DNA of 64,000 nt from Paraburkholderia dilworthii (GCF_000472525.1 NZ_AWZT01000014.1:56210-120209), one strand, 5' to 3'; numbered from the stretch's first letter, positions 9,465 through 19,500 are shown. A program made the numbers and translations. The notes: generated from the letters alone by a model not told the origin.

Positions 9465-9602
9465 ATGAAGAAAATCGTTCTGGCTATTGCCGCAGCCGTC
9501 GCTGCCCTCAGCGCAATCGCGCCCGCACAAGCTTATGAGCATCACCATCCGGTGTGCCATAAGGTGCGTGTGCATCATCACTGGGAACGCCACTGCCGCT
9601 GA
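9465..9602 (+). CDS. very small histidine-rich secreted peptide
   Basis: A 45-aa open frame starting MKKIVLAIAAAVAALSA, a textbook Sec signal peptide cleaved after AQA at about residue 23. The predicted mature part is only 22 residues, YEHHHPVCHKVRVHHHWERH plus two more, with eight His and two Cys. This composition suggests metal binding in the periplasm. Short His-cluster proteins of this style occur in Burkholderiaceae, but I know of no proven function. The ATG at 9465 follows a GGGGTTTTGTA leader. A longer in-frame start at 9309 would bury the signal peptide and was rejected. A strong terminator 62 bp downstream supports a separate transcript. Confidence 0.8.
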   Translation: MKKIVLAIAAAVAALSAIAPAQAYEHHHPVCHKVRVHHHWERHCR

Positions 9603-9663
9603 TCGTTACCTCGCATCGAGGATAACGACGGCCGCCGCGAACGCCGTGCGTCGCGTGCATCGC

Positions 9664-9691
9664 AAAGCCCCGCTACGTGCGGGGCTTTTTT
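9664..9691 (+). terminator. rho-independent terminator after the His-rich peptide gene
   Basis: The stem AAAGCCCCGC / GCGGGGCTTT with a short TACGT loop is followed by a run of six T on the plus strand. This is the clearest intrinsic terminator in the window and fits the small gene ending at 9602. The rest of 9603-9911 holds nothing else I can support. Confidence 0.85.
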
Positions 9692-9911
9692 CATCGACGG
9701 GTCGGCATGACGCGGGCAAATGCGCCGGATACCGGCGCCATGACGCTATACGTTGTGCGCGAAAGGCGCGGCGCGCAATTGCGGACACACGCTGTTACAC
9801 CTTTGCGGTCTGGACCGACGCGGCAAGGCCGTGCGCGAATTACGCCAGCGCCGTGAACCGCGTGGAAACGAGGCGAGAGATGCGGGGAACCGAAGCGTTG
9901 CGGGACCGCGT

Positions 9912-10724
9912 TCAACAGGCCCTGACGCGCTCCAGCGCCGTCGCGACCAGTTGCTCCAGCAACGGTTCAATCATCGCGGCAAGCGCTTGATCGTATGCAT
10001 ACGGCGGCTGTTCCTGCATGTAGGTGATCTGCGACAACTCCAGCTGCACAGCATGCACGCATTGCGAAGGCTGACCATATTGCCGCGTGATGTAGCCGCC
10101 CTTGAAGCGGCCATTGGCGACAGCTGAATAGCCGCCGTGCCGCTCGACCACAGCCGCCAGTTCCTCGCCCAAACCCGCCACCGCACTTGCGCCATTCGAC
10201 GTGCCGAAATTGAAATCCGGCAAGCGTCCTTCGAAGAAACGCGGCACATGCGACCGGATCGAATGCGCCTCCCATAGCAGCACGTTTCCGTGCTGAGCTT
10301 TGAGCGCGGCAAGTTCGCCCGACAGAGCGCCGTGATACGGCATCCAGTAAGCGTCGCGGCGGCGGGCCACTTCGGCCTCGTCCGGCAGACGGCCTTCGAG
10401 GTACAACGGCTCCTTGTCGAAGGTATCGACGGGCAAGAGTCCTGTTGTGTCCTGCCCCGGATAGAGGTTCGCTCCGTCGGGCGGACGGTTCAGGTCGATC
10501 ACATAGCGTGCATAAGTGGGCGCGAGAATCGACGCGCCCATGCGCTTCGCGAACGCATAGAGCCGGTCGAGGTGCCAGTCGCAATCGTCGGTACGAAATG
10601 CCGCGGGCGTCATCGTCGCGGCAATATCGGCGGGAATCTGGGTGCCCAGATGCGGAATGGAGATCAGCAGCGGCAGGCTTCCTCGATGCAGCGTGAAAAC
10701 CGGCGGAGTATTCGGAGCAGTCAT
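9912..10724 (-). CDS. hutG: N-formylglutamate deformylase
   Basis: HutG hydrolyses N-formyl-L-glutamate to L-glutamate and formate, the last step of the five-step histidine-degradation route found in pseudomonads and Burkholderia. The 270-aa protein shows the N-formylglutamate amidohydrolase pattern: PLLISIPHLGTQIP near the N-terminus, DCDWHLDRLYAFA, YVIDLNRPPDG, WEAHSIRSHVPRFFEG with putative zinc or catalytic residues, and GRFKGGYITRQYG. It is the last gene of the hut operon, 72 bp after hutF. Pairing with hutF, rather than a formiminoglutamase-type enzyme, defines the route used. Confidence 0.95.
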   Translation of the reverse strand: MTAPNTPPVFTLHRGSLPLLISIPHLGTQIPADIAATMTPAAFRTDDCDWHLDRLYAFAKRMGASILAPTYARYVIDLNRPPDGANLYPGQDTTGLLPVDTFDKEPLYLEGRLPDEAEVARRRDAYWMPYHGALSGELAALKAQHGNVLLWEAHSIRSHVPRFFEGRLPDFNFGTSNGASAVAGLGEELAAVVERHGGYSAVANGRFKGGYITRQYGQPSQCVHAVQLELSQITYMQEQPPYAYDQALAAMIEPLLEQLVATALERVRAC

Positions 10725-10796
10725 GTCAGTCCTCTTTCAAAGGATCTTTGCAGCGAGAGATGCACGCGACGTGCGTAAGGCGCTGCATGCTTCACG

Positions 10797-12194
10797 TCAT
10801 TTGAACAGTTCGGCGAGCGCCACGCGATAGCGCGCGTAAGCGCCCTCTTCGTCGCGATGCCGGCGATTGTCGACCACCTTGTCGCCGCCCGCGTACACGT
10901 CGCGAATCGGCGTCTCACCGTGCTCGCAGAATACAACACCGGAAAGCCACGCGTTCGGCGCATGTTCGGCAATGCTCGCATGGTCCGGGTCGAGCACCAG
11001 CCAATCCGCGCGATGCCCCGCTTGCAATGCCCCCGTCGCCCGACCCGTGGCTCGCGCGCCGCCTTCGAGCGCCGCGTCGAAAAGACGGTCTGCCACATAC
11101 GGCGTTTGCGCGGACGCCAGCACGTTGCGTTGCCGGCGCGTCAAACGCTGCCCATATTCGAGCAGGCGCAATTCGGCGCGCCAGTCGACGCCGATATGGC
11201 TGTCCGACCCGAGGCCGATACGCCCTTGCGCGTCGAGATATTCATGTGCGGGGAAAATGCCGTCGCCAAGATTCGCCTCGGTGGTCAGACACAAACCCGC
11301 GACCGCACCGCTCTTCGCGAGCGCAAGCGTCTCGTTCGCATCGACATGCGTGGCGTGCACGAGGCACCACCGGCTGTCGACGTCGAAACGATCGAGCAAC
11401 CATTGAACCGGACGCGCGCCCTCCGTTTCCATGCACGCGTCGACTTCGGCGGTCTGTTCGGCGATATGGATGTGAACCGGCGCGCTGTCGTCCAGTCCGC
11501 CAAGCAGTTCGCACAACGATCGTTCGGAGACGGCGCGCAGCGAGTGCGGCGCTACCCCGTAGCGCAGCGCCGCGCTTTCGGGCCGCGCGGCGCGCAATGC
11601 GGCGAGCAGTTCGAGCAGGCTATCGGGCGTGTTGACGAAGCGCCGCTGGTCGTCGCGCGGTGCACGCGCGCCAAAGCCGCTGTACTGATACAGCACCGGC
11701 AGCATCGTCATGCCGATGCCGCTCGCCGATGCCGCATCCACCGCGCGTTGCGCGAGTTCCGCCGGATTGCCGTAGCGGCCGCCGTCCGGCATGTGATGCA
11801 CGTAATGGAACTCGCACACCGACGTATAGCCCGCCTTCAGCATCTCGATGTAAAGCCATTGCGCGACGCTTGCCAATCCCTCGGGTGTGATACGCGCGGC
11901 AAAGCGATACATCAGATCGCGCCAGCTCCAGAAGTTATCGGCGGCGCCTGTACCGGAGGCCGCGCGATATTCGGTAAGACCGGCCATCGCGCGCTGAAAC
12001 GCATGCGAGTGAAGATTCGGCATGCCAGGCAATATTGGGCCCGCGGCTGTGGCTACGGACGCGGACACGTCTCGCGTGTCGGGCCTGACCGCGGTCAGTG
12101 TGCCTTTAACGTCCCATTCCAGCAGCACGTCGCGGCGCCAGCCGTCGGGCAAGTACGCATGCTCGGCGAGTAGCGATTGTTTTGCTTGTGTCAT
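10797..12194 (-). CDS. hutF: formimidoylglutamate deiminase
   Basis: HutF removes ammonia from N-formimidoyl-L-glutamate to give N-formyl-L-glutamate, which hutG then hydrolyses. The 465-aa protein is an amidohydrolase-superfamily zinc enzyme. The metal-binding HSH pair lies in GMPNLHSHAFQRAM near residue 60, followed by CEFHYVHH, a HIHIAEQTAEV segment, LVHATHVD and the metal-ligand Asp in GLGSDSHIGVDW. It begins MTQAKQSLLAEH, 15 bp after hutI, consistent with co-transcription. Confidence 0.95.
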   Translation of the reverse strand: MTQAKQSLLAEHAYLPDGWRRDVLLEWDVKGTLTAVRPDTRDVSASVATAAGPILPGMPNLHSHAFQRAMAGLTEYRAASGTGAADNFWSWRDLMYRFAARITPEGLASVAQWLYIEMLKAGYTSVCEFHYVHHMPDGGRYGNPAELAQRAVDAASASGIGMTMLPVLYQYSGFGARAPRDDQRRFVNTPDSLLELLAALRAARPESAALRYGVAPHSLRAVSERSLCELLGGLDDSAPVHIHIAEQTAEVDACMETEGARPVQWLLDRFDVDSRWCLVHATHVDANETLALAKSGAVAGLCLTTEANLGDGIFPAHEYLDAQGRIGLGSDSHIGVDWRAELRLLEYGQRLTRRQRNVLASAQTPYVADRLFDAALEGGARATGRATGALQAGHRADWLVLDPDHASIAEHAPNAWLSGVVFCEHGETPIRDVYAGGDKVVDNRRHRDEEGAYARYRVALAELFK

Positions 12195-12209
12195 CTCTCA
12201 GGTCCTGGC

Positions 12210-13439
12210 TCAATTCGCGCCGCGTATCGAAGGGCGATAAACAGTCTCGCCCGCGCGCACGACCCGCGCACACAACGGACGCCCGATCCAATAAGTCAAT
12301 TCCGCCAGCGAATCGACTGACCATACCGCGAAGTCAGCCGCGCGGCCCGCTTCGAGCGAGCCGTGCCGGTCCGCCTTGCCGAGCGCGCGCGCCGCATGCG
12401 ACGTCACTCCCTTCAGCACTTCGGGTACGGTCATGCGGAATAGCGTGGTCGCCATGTTCATCATCAGCAGCAACGAGGTGGTGGGCGACGTACCTGGATT
12501 GCTGTCGGTGGAAATTGCAATCGGCACCTCGTAACGCCGCAGTAAATCGAGCGGCGGTAGCTGCGTCTCGCGAATGAAGTAATACGCACCTGGCAGCAAC
12601 ACGGCCACCGTGCCTGCTTTTTTCATTGCGGCGACGCCGGCTTCGTCGAGAAACTCCAGGTGATCAGCGGACAGCGCGCGATGGCGCGCGGCAAGCGCCG
12701 TGCCGCCGCCGTTGGACAACTGCTCCGCGTGCATTTTTACCGGCAGCTTGTGGCGCGCGGCCGCATTGAACACGCGCTCGCTTTGTTCGAGCGAAAAGCC
12801 GATACGCTCGCAGAACACATCGACAGCATCGACAAGGCCTTCGTCTGCGAGTGCGGGCAGCATGGTGTTACAGACTTCGTCGATATACGCGTCGGCGCGG
12901 CCCGCGAATTCGGGCGGCAACGCGTGCGCGCCGAGGAAGGTCGTATAGACCGTCACTGGATAACGCTCGCCCAACTGGCGCGCGACGCGCAGCATCTTGC
13001 GCTCGGCCTGCAGATTGAGCCCGTAACCGGATTTGATTTCTACAGCCGTCACACCTTCGCGAAGCAACGGTTCGAGCCGCGCGGCGGATTGGCGGAACAA
13101 CTCTTCTTCGCTCGCAGCACGCGTCGCGCGCACCGTGGACACGATGCCGCCGCCCTGCCGCGCAATCTCTTCATAGCTGACGCCCGCGAGGCGCTGCGCG
13201 AATTCATCGGCGCGCTGCCCGCCGTACACGAGATGCGTATGGCAATCGACGAGCCCCGGCGTCACCCACGCGCCGTGCAAATCTTCGCGCGGCCATGCAG
13301 CGTATTCAGCGGGTAATTCGGCAGCCGCGCCGAGCCATACGATCTTGCCGTCTTCGACGGCTATCGCGGCATCGGCCAGCGTATGTTGTGGATCGCCCTG
13401 AGGGCACAGTTTCAGTTGATGCCAGACGGTTTGCTTCAT
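12210..13439 (-). CDS. hutI: imidazolonepropionase
   Basis: HutI opens the imidazolone ring to N-formimidoyl-L-glutamate, the third step of histidine catabolism. With the ATG at 13439 the protein is 409 aa, the normal length, and starts [15 protein letters not shown]. The open frame extends upstream to 13736 only because it shadows hutD, so that extension was dropped. Amidohydrolase signatures are present: [15 protein letters not shown] (metal HxH), [20 protein letters not shown] with SADHLEF, and [11 protein letters not shown] carrying the metal Asp. It sits 85 bp after hutD and 15 bp before hutF. Confidence 0.96.
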   Translation of the reverse strand: MKQTVWHQLKLCPQGDPQHTLADAAIAVEDGKIVWLGAAAELPAEYAAWPREDLHGAWVTPGLVDCHTHLVYGGQRADEFAQRLAGVSYEEIARQGGGIVSTVRATRAASEEELFRQSAARLEPLLREGVTAVEIKSGYGLNLQAERKMLRVARQLGERYPVTVYTTFLGAHALPPEFAGRADAYIDEVCNTMLPALADEGLVDAVDVFCERIGFSLEQSERVFNAAARHKLPVKMHAEQLSNGGGTALAARHRALSADHLEFLDEAGVAAMKKAGTVAVLLPGAYYFIRETQLPPLDLLRRYEVPIAISTDSNPGTSPTTSLLLMMNMATTLFRMTVPEVLKGVTSHAARALGKADRHGSLEAGRAADFAVWSVDSLAELTYWIGRPLCARVVRAGETVYRPSIRGAN

Positions 13440-13524
13440 CGCGTGCTCTTTGCAGCTTGTTGCGTGTCTGTGGAGGTTCGCGTGCGCGCGTTGTTGTGCG
13501 GCCAGGCGTGCACGTGAATCGTCG

Positions 13525-14196
13525 TCATCGTCGGGCGGCGTAGCGGATGCTGATTGCGAGCAGCGCGCCCGTGCCTTCCACCTTGCATGGCAAAGCATTC
13601 GGCGTATCGATGCGCAACGCGTCGCCAGTTTGCAGCCATTGCTCGGGCGCGTTGCCCAACGTGACGGCAAGCGGGCCGTTCGCGCAGTAGAGCAGCGCCA
13701 CGTCGGCGGACAACGTGCGTTCGTGCCGCGCTGCATGCGGTGCTATGTGTCCGGCCGCGCGCCACACTTCGAGCTCGCCTTGCGCCGACTCGCGATGCAC
13801 CATCAAGTTGAAGTCGCGCGTTGCGCCGTCGACAAGCCGCGCGTCGATCGGCGCCTCGCCATTGAAGCGCGCGATATCGAGCGGCCGTGTCAACGCGTGT
13901 GTCTTGACCGTATCGTCGCACTGGGCTTCGTCGAGCAACATGCCCGCGCCGGACAACAGCACGAGCGTGCGATCGATCCCAGCAAATCGCGAGAACGGTC
14001 CCGCTTGCGCGACGTCGGCCACACTCACGCGCCATATGAACGTATCGAGCGCTGCGTGCGCAGGAAACGCCGCGACTTCGCGTGTGACGCCGCCGCCGTT
14101 TTTCCACGGCGCGGCTACGAGCTCCGCACCACGGATCAATGTAACGGCGCCCGTTGAGCCGACCGTAACAGCGCCTGTGCTGAGCGCAAACGTCAT
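13525..14196 (-). CDS. hutD: HutD family protein
   Basis: HutD proteins are bicupins found inside hut operons. Work in Pseudomonas suggested that they cap or govern hut expression, perhaps by binding a pathway intermediate; the exact mechanism is not settled. The 223-aa product has the family-typical segment [17 protein letters not shown] at about residues 30-45 and a second [17 protein letters not shown] region. The ATG at 14196 lies 2 bases after the hutU stop, so translation is probably coupled. A TTG 6 bases earlier is a less likely alternative start. Confidence 0.88.
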   Translation of the reverse strand: MTFALSTGAVTVGSTGAVTLIRGAELVAAPWKNGGGVTREVAAFPAHAALDTFIWRVSVADVAQAGPFSRFAGIDRTLVLLSGAGMLLDEAQCDDTVKTHALTRPLDIARFNGEAPIDARLVDGATRDFNLMVHRESAQGELEVWRAAGHIAPHAARHERTLSADVALLYCANGPLAVTLGNAPEQWLQTGDALRIDTPNALPCKVEGTGALLAISIRYAARR

Positions 14197-14198
14197 GC

Positions 14199-15887
14199 TC
14201 AACGGCCCAGCATCGGCAGATTGAGGCCCGCCTCGCGCGCCGTTTGCTGCGCGAGTTCATAGCCCGCATCCGCGTGACGCATCACACCCGTCGCCGGGTC
14301 GTTGAACAACACACGGCCGAGGCGTTCCTTCGCGGCATCTGTACCGTCCGCGACGATCACGACCCCCGCATGCTGACTGAAGCCCATGCCGACTCCGCCG
14401 CCATGATGGAGCGACACCCACGACGCGCCGCCTGCCGTATTCAGCAACGCGTTCAGCAACGGCCAGTCGCTCACGGCGTCGGAGCCGTCCTTCATCGACT
14501 CGGTTTCGCGATTCGGGCTCGCCACCGAACCAGTGTCGAGGTGATCGCGGCCGATTACGATCGGCGCCTTCAGCTCACCGTTCTTCACCATCTCGTTGAA
14601 AGCCTGGCCCAAGCGGTAACGATCCTTCACGCCAACCCAGCAGATACGCGCGGGCAAGCCCTGGAATGCAATGCGTTCGCGCGCCATGTCGAGCCAGTTA
14701 TGCAGATGCGGATCGTCGGGAATCAGCTCCTTGACCTTCGCGTCCGTCTTGTAGATGTCCTCGGGATCGCCCGAGAGCGCGACCCAACGGAACGGCCCCT
14801 TGCCTTCGCAGAAGAGCGGACGGATATACGCCGGCACGAAGCCCGGAAAATCGAACGCGTTTTCCACGCCCATTTCGAGCGCCATCTGCCGAATGTTATT
14901 GCCGTAGTCGAGCGTGGCCGCGCCGCGCTGTTGCAACGTCAGCATCGCTCGCACCTGTTCGGCCATCGACTGCTTCGCCGGCGTGACGATCGAATCCGGC
15001 GCGGTCTTTTGACGCTCGCGCCAGTCTTCCAGCTTCCAGCCTTGCGGCAGGTAGCCGTGAATCGGATCGTGCGCGCTCGTCTGATCGGTCACGCAGTCCG
15101 GCGTGATGCCGCGCGTCACGCACTCGGCGAACACGTCGGCGGCATTCCCGAGCAAACCGATCGACACCGCGCGGCCCGCCTGCTTCGCTTCTTCGAGCAT
15201 GGCAAGCGCTTCGTCGAGCGTCTTCGCTTTCTTGTCGACGTAACGCGTCTTCAGACGGAAGTCGATGCGCGTCTCGTCGCATTCGACGGCGATCATCGAG
15301 AAGCCGGCCATCGTCGCGGCGAGCGGCTGCGCGCCGCCCATGCCGCCCAAACCGCCCGTCAGAATCCAGCGGCCCGCCGGATCGCCATTGAAATGCTGGT
15401 TAGCCACCGAGAAAAACGTTTCATACGTGCCCTGCACGATGCCCTGGCTGCCGATGTAGATCCAGCTGCCCGCCGTCATCTGCCCGTACATCATCAGACC
15501 CTTGCGATCGAGTTCGTGGAAGTGTTCCCACGTCGCCCAATGCGGGACCAGGTTCGAATTCGCGAGCAGCACGCGCGGCGCGTCGGGATGCGTGCGGAAC
15601 ACGCCGACCGGCTTGCCCGATTGAATCAGCAGCGTCTCGTCTTCGTTCAGGTCCTTAAGCGAAGTGAGAATCTGATCGAAACAATCCCAGTTGCGCGCCG
15701 CGCGGCCAATGCCGCCATAAACCACGAGCGCATGCGGATGCTCCGCTACTTCGGGGTCCAGATTATTCTGAATCATCCGGTAGGCGGCTTCCGCGATCCA
15801 GGTCTTGCAGGTCTTCCCGGCGCCGCGCGGCGCACGGATCGTGCGAGTGGGATCGAGACGCGGGTCGATGTGTTTCGGGTTGTTCAT
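14199..15887 (-). CDS. hutU: urocanate hydratase
   Basis: HutU hydrates urocanate to imidazolone propionate and carries a tightly bound NAD+ that takes part in catalysis. The 562-aa protein, from the ATG at 15887 ([20 protein letters not shown]), has the expected family length. Hallmarks include [45 protein letters not shown] for the NAD-binding loop, the conserved Cys-containing [14 protein letters not shown] region, and [17 protein letters not shown]. It lies 64 bp after hutC and just before hutD. The open frame extends further upstream with no family similarity. Confidence 0.97.
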   Translation of the reverse strand: MNNPKHIDPRLDPTRTIRAPRGAGKTCKTWIAEAAYRMIQNNLDPEVAEHPHALVVYGGIGRAARNWDCFDQILTSLKDLNEDETLLIQSGKPVGVFRTHPDAPRVLLANSNLVPHWATWEHFHELDRKGLMMYGQMTAGSWIYIGSQGIVQGTYETFFSVANQHFNGDPAGRWILTGGLGGMGGAQPLAATMAGFSMIAVECDETRIDFRLKTRYVDKKAKTLDEALAMLEEAKQAGRAVSIGLLGNAADVFAECVTRGITPDCVTDQTSAHDPIHGYLPQGWKLEDWRERQKTAPDSIVTPAKQSMAEQVRAMLTLQQRGAATLDYGNNIRQMALEMGVENAFDFPGFVPAYIRPLFCEGKGPFRWVALSGDPEDIYKTDAKVKELIPDDPHLHNWLDMARERIAFQGLPARICWVGVKDRYRLGQAFNEMVKNGELKAPIVIGRDHLDTGSVASPNRETESMKDGSDAVSDWPLLNALLNTAGGASWVSLHHGGGVGMGFSQHAGVVIVADGTDAAKERLGRVLFNDPATGVMRHADAGYELAQQTAREAGLNLPMLGR

Positions 15888-15951
15888 GGTGGCCCTCGGA
15901 ATGCCTGAAGATTGAGCGGAATAGGTCGGGGAAGAATCGGGAAAAGCGGGA

Positions 15952-16647
15952 TCAGAAATGTCCAGTGAAGCGGTAACGGCTGCCCGGATGCCAGAGATTC
16001 GCGATCGACGCAACTTGGCTTTGCGACCACGTCCGCCGATGCAGCACGAGGCAAGGCTCCAGTTCGTCCAGCGTCAGAAGCTCGCGGGTGTCGCCGTCCG
16101 CGGCCAATGCCTCGATGCGGTACTCCACACGCTGCAACGGCGCAACCCGCACCAGGTACTGATTCGGCGTCGTGTTCGTGAAGTCCTGCGACGCATACTC
16201 GGGTGCGACAACCGGATTGACCCAGCGCTCCTCGAGTTGCACCGGCTCGTCGTTTTCGAAATGCAGCACGCGCGAATGAAATATCGGACTACCCGCGCTC
16301 ACCTGCATTTCTTCGGCGAGCACCGCATCGGCGATGCTCGCGCCGATATGCAGCACCTTCGCCTGATAGCGATGACCGCGCGCGACGATCTCGTCGGAAA
16401 TGCTGCGGATCGCCACCAGCGTCGATTCGTACTTGGGACGCGCCACGAAGGTGCCTGAACCCTGCACACGCGTGAGCACCTGCTCCGAGGTCAGCTCGCG
16501 CAACGCGCGGTTCACCGTCATGCGCGCGACGTTGAATTCGCGCGCAAGCTCGTTTTCGGAGGGCACCTGGTCGCCTTCGCCCCATTCGCCCGCATGAATG
16601 CGCGCGAGGATGAAGTCCTTGATGCCCTGATAGGCCGGTGCGTTCAT
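15952..16647 (-). CDS. hutC: histidine utilization repressor, GntR/HutC family
   Basis: HutC is the urocanate-responsive repressor of hut genes. The 231-aa protein has an N-terminal GntR winged helix ([25 protein letters not shown], about residues 25-50) and a C-terminal UTRA ligand-binding domain (residues about 90-230). It lies 22 bp after hutH and 64 bp before hutU, so it is probably part of the operon it controls. Boxes matching TGTNTATACA lie upstream of hutH and fit its known operator. An inducer such as urocanate would release it. Confidence 0.95.
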   Translation of the reverse strand: MNAPAYQGIKDFILARIHAGEWGEGDQVPSENELAREFNVARMTVNRALRELTSEQVLTRVQGSGTFVARPKYESTLVAIRSISDEIVARGHRYQAKVLHIGASIADAVLAEEMQVSAGSPIFHSRVLHFENDEPVQLEERWVNPVVAPEYASQDFTNTTPNQYLVRVAPLQRVEYRIEALAADGDTRELLTLDELEPCLVLHRRTWSQSQVASIANLWHPGSRYRFTGHF

Positions 16648-16669
16648 TGGCTGCTGCCTCGCTGTCCGC

Positions 16670-18193
16670 TTACTGTTCGGACACGAAAGAGAACGGGCTC
16701 AGCTTCGCAATCGTGCCGTTCTGCACGAGACGCGTAACGGCCGCGATGTCCGGCGCGAAGTAGTGATCGAGTTCGTAATGCGCGACGTCCTTGCGCACCA
16801 CGTCCATCACTTTCTGCAAGCTCGGGCTCGTCTTGTGCGGCGCGCGCAGATCGACACCTTGCGCGGCGGCGAGCAATTCGATCGACAGAATGTTGGCCGT
16901 GTTCTCCGCAATGTCACCAAGCTTGCGCGCGGCGAACGTCGCCATCGAAACGTGATCTTCCTGGTTTGCGGACGTGGGCAACGAATCGACGGAAGCCGGA
17001 TGCGCGAGCGTTTTGTTTTCGGATGCCAGTGCGGCAGCCGTCACGTGAGCGATCATGAAACCGGAGTTCACGCCGCCGTCGCGTACGAGGAACGGCGGCA
17101 GGCCCGACAGCGTCGCGTCGATCAGCAACGCGATGCGGCGTTCGGCCAACGCGCCGATTTCCGCGGCGGCGAGCGCGAGATTGTCGGCGGCGAACGCGAC
17201 GGGCTCCGCATGGAAATTGCCGCCGGACAGCACTTCGCCGGTGTCGGGGAAAATCAGCGGATTGTCGGAGACGGCGTTGGCTTCCAGCAGCAGCACGTCG
17301 GCGGCATGGCGCATCTGATCGAGACACGCGCCCATCACTTGCGGCTGGCAACGCAGGCTGTACGGGTCCTGCACCTTGTCGCAGTCCGCATGCGAGACGT
17401 TGATGCCCGAGCCTTGCAGCAGCGAGCGGTAAGCCGCCGCGGCGTCGATCTGGCCTTGATGGCCGCGCAGTTCGTGAATGCGCGCGTCGAATGGCTTGAC
17501 CGAACCGGCCGCCGCATCGACCGACAATGCCCCGGCGACGAGCGCTGTGCGGTACAGATCTTCGATTGCGAACATGTTGTACAGCGCGAGCGCTGTCGAC
17601 GCCTGCGTGCCGTTCAGCAGCGCGAGACCCTCCTTCGCTTGCAGCGTGAGCGGCTTCAGGCCGACGAGCGCGAGACCTTCGGTGGCCGGCAGGCGTTCGC
17701 CCTTCGCGAACACTTCACCGACGCCGAGCAAGACCGCCGACATATGCGCGAGCGGCGCGAGGTCGCCCGATGCGCCGACCGAACCCTTCACTGGAATGAC
17801 CGGCAGTACGTCGGCGTTGTACAGCGTGATCAGCGCTTCCATGACTTCGCGGCGAATGCCCGAATGACCGCGGCCGAGGCTCGACAATTTCAACGCGATC
17901 AACAGACGCACGACCGGGCGCGACATCGGCTCGCCCACGCCCACCGCATGCGACAGCACCAGATTGCGTTGCAGCAGTTCGAGCTGGTCGTGCGGAATAT
18001 GCGTGCTGGCAAGACGCCCAAAGCCCGTGTTGATGCCATAGGCCGGCTCGCCCTTCGCGGCAATGTCCGCCACGGCTTTTGCGCATGCGTCGATCGCAGC
18101 GTGGCTCGCGGGATCGAGTTGTAGCGGCACGTGTTCACGCGCGATCTGGCGCAGTTGCGGGAGAGTCAGGTGGCCGGGCTTCAGAGTCATCAT
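16670..18193 (-). CDS. hutH: histidine ammonia-lyase
   Basis: HutH deaminates L-histidine to urocanate, the entry step of the pathway. The 507-aa protein, from the ATG at 18193, carries the Ala-Ser-Gly triplet that cyclises into the MIO electrophile at residues 141-143 ([16 protein letters not shown]). It also has [12 protein letters not shown], the MAT/PAL family signature region [13 protein letters not shown] and the QEDHVSM motif. The open frame runs upstream to 18388 across the promoter and HutC boxes, so the first ATG of the MM pair at 18190-18193 was chosen. It is the first gene of the hut operon. Confidence 0.97.
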   Translation of the reverse strand: MMTLKPGHLTLPQLRQIAREHVPLQLDPASHAAIDACAKAVADIAAKGEPAYGINTGFGRLASTHIPHDQLELLQRNLVLSHAVGVGEPMSRPVVRLLIALKLSSLGRGHSGIRREVMEALITLYNADVLPVIPVKGSVGASGDLAPLAHMSAVLLGVGEVFAKGERLPATEGLALVGLKPLTLQAKEGLALLNGTQASTALALYNMFAIEDLYRTALVAGALSVDAAAGSVKPFDARIHELRGHQGQIDAAAAYRSLLQGSGINVSHADCDKVQDPYSLRCQPQVMGACLDQMRHAADVLLLEANAVSDNPLIFPDTGEVLSGGNFHAEPVAFAADNLALAAAEIGALAERRIALLIDATLSGLPPFLVRDGGVNSGFMIAHVTAAALASENKTLAHPASVDSLPTSANQEDHVSMATFAARKLGDIAENTANILSIELLAAAQGVDLRAPHKTSPSLQKVMDVVRKDVAHYELDHYFAPDIAAVTRLVQNGTIAKLSPFSFVSEQ

Positions 18194-18204
18194 GGTTGTT
18201 GTCC

Positions 18205-18214
18205 TGTCTATACA
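18205..18214. promoter_or_regulatory. HutC operator-like box 1
   Basis: TGTCTATACA lies 11 bases upstream of the hutH start and matches the TGTNTATACA core reported for HutC. It sits where repressor would block initiation or clearance. Assignment rests on motif match and operon context. Confidence 0.7.
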
Positions 18215-18242
18215 ATTTGAGAGAAGTCTAGCCGCGCCGCCT

Positions 18243-18252
18243 TGTATATACA
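18243..18252. promoter_or_regulatory. HutC operator-like box 2
   Basis: TGTATATACA is a perfect palindrome, and with its flanks reads TTGTATATACAA. It lies about 50 bases upstream of the hutH start and 38 bases from box 1 (start to start), a plausible spacing for cooperative GntR binding. Confidence 0.75.
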
Positions 18253-18391
18253 ACTTGTTTTTAATGCTCCGGAGCCCAGGGCTTTCCACTAATGCGTCAT
18301 GCGTCGGCTTCGGGAGCCGGTCGGCCATTTGCTGGCAGCGGGATAGGAGATCGAGGCCAGCGGAGCCAATGCGGCTCGTCAACAGCAAACT

Positions 18392-18401
18392 TGTATATAC
18401 A
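18392..18401. promoter_or_regulatory. HutC operator-like box 3 (distal)
   Basis: A second perfect TGTATATACA copy lies 149 bases upstream of box 2 and about 190 bases from hutH. It could allow looping, or control a promoter further out. The intervening 18254-18391 holds no supported gene. Confidence 0.6.
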
Positions 18402-18484
18402 CGCCCAGAATCCAGGCCGCTATGTGGGCAAAAAAATGGTCTGGATTCATCGGCGGGCTATAGAAACATCCGCGCATAACGCAA

Positions 18485-18517
18485 GAAGCCCGCGAACTCT
18501 TGCAAGCCGCGGGCTTC
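18485..18517 (-). terminator. probable terminator of the LysR gene
   Basis: Perfect 10-bp arms GAAGCCCGCG and CGCGGGCTTC, separated by a 13-base loop, lie 35 bp past the stop of the LysR gene at 18552. The trailing T-run on the minus strand is weak (TTCTTG), so this is a tentative terminator. Confidence 0.45.
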
Positions 18518-18551
18518 CGTCAACAGCGGGTGACTTCGACCTCGATACGGG

Positions 18552-19472
18552 CTAGAGGCGCACGCGCGCCGCGATGAAATCCAGAAAGCACCGCACGCGC
18601 CCCGCCAGCGACGCACTCTGGTAATACACGGCGCTGACCGGCTGACGCTCGTCGAGCAGCACGTTGCCGAGAATCGGCACCAGGCGTCCGTCGCGGATGT
18701 CGGCGGCGATCATGAAATCCGCAAGACATGCGATGCCCCAGCCCGACAACGCCAGTTGCCGTAACGTTTCTCCGCTCGATGCCGCGATCGACGGCTCGAT
18801 TTTCAACGGCTCGGCTTTACCTTTACCGTTGCCGTTGCCTTTACCCTTGCCTCGCTCGCGCAACGGCCAGCGATTCAGATGCTCGGGCGCGGTGAAGCCG
18901 ATCATGCGATGCGCGCGCAACGCGTCGACCGATTTCGGCTCGCCGTGCTCAGCCAGATATGCGGGACTCGCGACCACCCGCAGTGTGCTGCTGCCCAATG
19001 TGCAGGCATGCAGCGTGGAGTCCTGCAACGCACCGATCCGGATGGCGATATCCACTTTGTGCTCGAGCAGATCGACGATGCGCTCGTTGCTGGTCAATTC
19101 CAGACGGATCTCCGGATACAGCTCGGAAAACGCCGTCATGTACGGAGCGATGCAGTGAAGCATGAACGGCGACGCCGCATCGACGCGCAAGCGCCCTGAA
19201 GGCCGTCGGCGTCCTCGCGTAACGGATTCCTCGGCTTCTTCCATCGCATCGAGAATGGCGCGGGCGCGCTGCAGGAAGCCCTCGCCCTCTTCGGTCAGCT
19301 GCAAACGGCGCGTCGTGCGCCGCACCAGCGCGGTGTCGAGCTTCGTTTCGAGGCGCGTGAGCGCGCGGCTCACGCCCGACACCGTCTGCCCGAGCTTCTC
19401 GGCTGCCGCCGTGATCGAACCGCTGTCGATCACGCTGACGAACACCAGCAACTCGTCTGTGGAGGTTTTCAT
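18552..19472 (-). CDS. LysR family transcriptional regulator
   Basis: A 306-aa LysR-type regulator. The winged HTH at residues about 1-60 reads MKTSTDELLVFVSVIDSGSI then AAAEKLGQTVSGVSRALTRLE, and the effector domain follows. It is transcribed divergently from an NAD-dependent epimerase gene, with a 20-bp palindrome between them, so it probably regulates that gene and itself. An unusual in-frame run of six hexamers at 18815-18850 encodes alternating Gly-Lys and Gly-Asn dipeptides within the effector domain and looks like a recent microsatellite expansion. The ATG at 19472 was chosen over a TTG at 19484, which would lie inside the palindrome. Confidence 0.9.
   Translation of the reverse strand: MKTSTDELLVFVSVIDSGSITAAAEKLGQTVSGVSRALTRLETKLDTALVRRTTRRLQLTEEGEGFLQRARAILDAMEEAEESVTRGRRRPSGRLRVDAASPFMLHCIAPYMTAFSELYPEIRLELTSNERIVDLLEHKVDIAIRIGALQDSTLHACTLGSSTLRVVASPAYLAEHGEPKSVDALRAHRMIGFTAPEHLNRWPLRERGKGKGNGNGKGKAEPLKIEPSIAASSGETLRQLALSGWGIACLADFMIAADIRDGRLVPILGNVLLDERQPVSAVYYQSASLAGRVRCFLDFIAARVRL
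18815..18850 (-). repeat. in-frame hexanucleotide repeat inside the LysR gene
   Basis: Six tandem units of the form CYTTRC on the plus strand encode six Gly-Lys/Gly-Asn dipeptides on the minus strand, within the LysR effector domain. Six-base units keep frame, so copy-number changes would alter linker length without truncating the protein. Confidence 0.8.
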
Positions 19473-19480
19473 TGTTGATT

Positions 19481-19500
19481 TCAAATCAAGATTGATTTGA
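19481..19500. promoter_or_regulatory. 20-bp palindrome between divergent LysR and epimerase genes
   Basis: TCAAATCAAGATTGATTTGA consists of perfect 9-bp arms around a 2-base centre. It lies 8 bases upstream of the LysR start and 77 bases upstream of the epimerase start. A palindrome of this kind in a divergent LysR promoter is a strong operator candidate. Confidence 0.7.

Noticed and set aside
14244-15908. A 554-codon plus-strand frame over hutU
   Set aside because: Antisense to hutU, which has all urocanase motifs; the frame shows no family resemblance.
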